Positions 5,583-7,033 of a stretch of 7,033 nt of DNA are shown here, in pieces. Where the stretch lies: positions 1-7,033 of the forward strand of contig JAXDJR010000066.1 in the NCBI GenBank assembly GCA_034667545.1, read 5' to 3'. Below the pieces are notes generated by a model. That model was not told the DNA's origin. It worked only from the letters and a program-made list of their open reading frames with translations, and did not search any database. The number at the start of each line of letters is the position of its first letter. Within the stretch, counting starts at the first letter, position 1. Made by a program: the position numbers and the translations under genes. Source of the DNA: DATAPE01 sp034667545 (GTDB taxonomy: Bacteria > Actinomycetota > CADDZG01 > WHSQ01).

Positions 5583-6554
5583 ATGCGGATAGCGGTCGAG
5601 GCGTGGAGCCCTGAGTATGGCTCGGGGTTCGAGTTGGGGGAGCCGGACGAGGTCTCGGTCGAGAAGGTCGAGACCGGCTGCGAGCTTAAAGAGTGGACCG
5701 CCATCACTCCTGCGTCGGCCCCACCGTCCCACCAGCCCATAGCGTTCGTTGATGGCACGCGGCGGATCGACGCCCGCGTGTTCGTCATGAATGGCGATGG
5801 CGCGGCAACCCCCGGCGTTGCCGGGACCGTCGGCGTGGGGGCCGTCTTATGCGAGACGAACGGGAACGGCAGACGAGCTCGCTGCGCGGAGATCCAGATC
5901 TCGCGGCTTCTGGCGGTGGGCGATGGCCTCTCGCAGGGGTTGTCCGCTGGCCCCGGGCTCGAATACCAGGGGCTTCCTGTACCGGGACAATCGACCGACC
6001 GGCTGGTAGACGAGGTCCACAACTCGATGCGGGCGCGCGAGGCCCAGGTGGCGCAAACGCTCGCCGACCGTGACCACCTTGTCTTCGCCGACGGACCGCT
6101 GGCGGTCGTGGCCCCCGGCCCCCGTTCCATCATCGGTTTCATCAAGGCCCACGCCCGTCGTTATCTCCCGCCGGACAAAGAGGCGGTGCTGGCTCACCTT
6201 GGGTGCGGGCAGCGGACCCCGGTCTTCGCATTCGGCGAGCTGCGCGCCCGCTACTCCTGGTACGTGCGGCTGTGCCCGCCCGAGCGGGGCATGCACGGGT
6301 GGTTCGGCATCGCCCGGTGCGAGGTGCCGGCCGCTCTAGCGATGGATCGCGTGGTCGAGCTCGCCAACATCTCGGCCTCGCTGCTGCCCGGGTTCGCCTC
6401 GCAGCCCTTCTGGGACAAGCGGGCACCACAGAATCTGGTCCCGATCGCCGGACTGGAGAAGCGTTTGCGACACTTGATGGGCGAGCGGGAGCTGGTGTAT
6501 CGGATGATCCGCAGCGCGGCAAAACGCGTCGGCGAGGGAGAAACTGATGTCTGA
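5583..6554 (+). CDS. nurA: NurA-family nuclease
   Basis: The 323-residue cytoplasmic protein shows the NurA pattern. It has an N-terminal acidic region, then 'IAFVDGTRRIDARV' (53-66, Asp57 in the V-D-G active-site motif), Glu153 in 'RAREAQVAQ', and 'LVFADGPL' (166-173, Asp170). The spacing Glu153-Asp170 (17 residues) equals that of Glu114-Asp131 as I recall them for Sulfolobus NurA. Further family motifs are 'IIGFIKAHARRYLP' (183-196), 'GQRTPVF' (209-215), 'YSWYVRL' (224-230) and 'RAPQNLVPIAGLEKRLRH' (280-297), the last typical of actinobacterial NurA. NurA is a manganese-dependent 5'-3' exonuclease and single-strand endonuclease that works with the HerA hexamer to resect DNA ends. The next gene is HerA-like and overlaps by 8 bp, which strongly supports the call. 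Oddities: Val286 where the archaeal motif has Tyr, Arg294 where it has His. Whether the bacterial pair serves repair or defence is not settled by sequence. Confidence 0.87.
   Translation: MRIAVEAWSPEYGSGFELGEPDEVSVEKVETGCELKEWTAITPASAPPSHQPIAFVDGTRRIDARVFVMNGDGAATPGVAGTVGVGAVLCETNGNGRRARCAEIQISRLLAVGDGLSQGLSAGPGLEYQGLPVPGQSTDRLVDEVHNSMRAREAQVAQTLADRDHLVFADGPLAVVAPGPRSIIGFIKAHARRYLPPDKEAVLAHLGCGQRTPVFAFGELRARYSWYVRLCPPERGMHGWFGIARCEVPAALAMDRVVELANISASLLPGFASQPFWDKRAPQNLVPIAGLEKRLRHLMGERELVYRMIRSAAKRVGEGETDV
6536..6540 (+). promoter_or_regulatory. Ribosome-binding site of the HerA-like gene
   Basis: GGGAG, within GAGGGAG (6534-6540), lies 6 bases before the ATG at 6547, inside the end of the NurA gene. 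It fixes the HerA start and the 8-base overlap. Confidence 0.6.
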
Positions 6555-7033
6555 CGAGCTGGATCAACCGGTTGGTCTTGTCCTCGGGTCTGAAGCAACT
6601 ACGACCCAGGAGTTCCGCGTCGTGCTCCGCGAGGACGAATACCTTCAACTAGACGACCTCGTTCTTGTGCGCACGCTCGTGCCCAAGGTGGGCGAAGTGA
6701 TGACCTACGGCATCGTCACCGAGACCCTTAGCCGTTACGAAGGCACCGCGTTCGAGTCAGATACCTTCCGCGTCGCGGTCGAAGGCACGCTCCCCGCAGA
6801 GAAGTCGCGCACGGCCACCGTGCAGGTCGTACGCGTCATTCCCGAGATTTGGATCGCTCCCGATGTCGGCGAGCCCGTCTACCGAGCGACGACGGACGAG
6901 CGCGAGCGGGCCCTGTACGTCGACGAGATGCGGTCGGGGGGACGCGACCGTGCGTTGCCGGTCGGTCTGAGCCGGGATGGCGAGCTGGTCTGGGCGGATG
7001 TCGATTTCTTCGACGGTACCAAGGGCGCACACA
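6547..7033 (+). CDS. herA: HerA-like ATPase, HAS-barrel domain (3' partial)
   Basis: The ATG overlaps the last 8 bases of nurA (ATGTCTGA), so the two are translationally coupled. The frame stays open for 162 codons to the window end. Residues about 8-95 fit the N-terminal HAS-barrel of HerA/FtsK-type hexameric translocases. They include 'VGLVLGSEATTTQEFRVVL', 'LDDLVLV', 'YGIVTET' and a strand-rich insertion ending in 'VQVVRVIPEIW'. The visible end, 'PVGLSRDGELVWADVDFFDGTKGAH', matches the segment that directly precedes the Walker A loop in actinobacterial HerA-like (DUF87) ATPases, so the nucleotide-binding core should begin just outside the window. HerA forms a hexameric ring that pumps DNA into the NurA nuclease dimer. 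The call rests on the N-terminal pattern and the nurA partner; Walker A, Walker B and the arginine finger cannot be checked here. Confidence 0.8.
   Translation, partial: MSDELDQPVGLVLGSEATTTQEFRVVLREDEYLQLDDLVLVRTLVPKVGEVMTYGIVTETLSRYEGTAFESDTFRVAVEGTLPAEKSRTATVQVVRVIPEIWIAPDVGEPVYRATTDERERALYVDEMRSGGRDRALPVGLSRDGELVWADVDFFDGTKGAH

Noticed and set aside
5570..6648. Minus-strand ORFs (5570-6145 and 6142-6648) over nurA
   Set aside because: Composition is Arg/Ser/Pro-rich with no motif, while the plus strand has conserved NurA motifs and an overlap-coupled partner.
1..7033. CRISPR arrays, tRNA or rRNA genes, insertion sequences, attachment sites
   Set aside because: No regularly spaced repeats, no tRNA-like cloverleaf, no transposase or integrase coding sequence and no terminal inverted repeats were found by eye on either strand.

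Overview
The window looks like a stretch of chromosome from a GC-rich actinobacterium (Actinomycetota, probably not a well-studied genus). The reasons are GC-rich codons, frequent GTG and TTG starts, a PknB-type Ser/Thr kinase, an actinobacterial-style secreted PKD protein, an actinobacterial-type NurA, and several apparent leaderless promoters (a TAGNNT box exactly 6 nt before a start codon). This placement is inferred from protein patterns read by eye; no database search was run. The window is cut at both ends: the first and last genes are partial.

Layout. Bases 2-592 hold the 3' end of a single-pass membrane protein with an NTF2-like extracytoplasmic domain. It is followed, with a one-base stop/start overlap, by a secreted PKD-like protein (592-1449). 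A hairpin (1474-1500) and a leaderless-type promoter separate this pair from a secreted lipoprotein of the staphylococcal nuclease family (1540-2109). The short intergenic region 2110-2302 carries a palindrome, a tight hairpin and a possible 35-codon ORF. After it comes a small membrane-anchored protein with a PG_binding_4/VanW-associated-like domain (2303-2851). That gene converges, with only 6 bp between the stop codons, on a minus-strand Ser/Thr kinase (4207-2858) with one transmembrane helix and a Pro/Ser/Thr-rich outer tail.

A 160-bp divergent region separates the kinase from a class-V PLP aminotransferase of the alanine-glyoxylate/serine-pyruvate type, whose best start is a TTG at 4368. 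After 63 bp, another leaderless-type promoter precedes a NurA-family nuclease gene (5583-6554). This overlaps by 8 bp the start of a HerA-type hexameric ATPase gene (6547 to the window end), which is cut just before the expected Walker A motif.

How the genes fit together. The left half is a cell-envelope and secretion neighbourhood: anchored, secreted or lipidated proteins plus a membrane kinase. The aminotransferase is a metabolic gene with no obvious partner here. The strongest functional unit is the coupled NurA-HerA pair, a DNA end-processing nuclease and its translocase. NurA is intact apart from unusual residues in its C-terminal motif; HerA is only partly visible. The main unusual signals are the recurring leaderless promoter architecture, the NurA substitutions, the PASTA-less kinase tail and the possible small ORF with its ribosome-binding site inside a hairpin.
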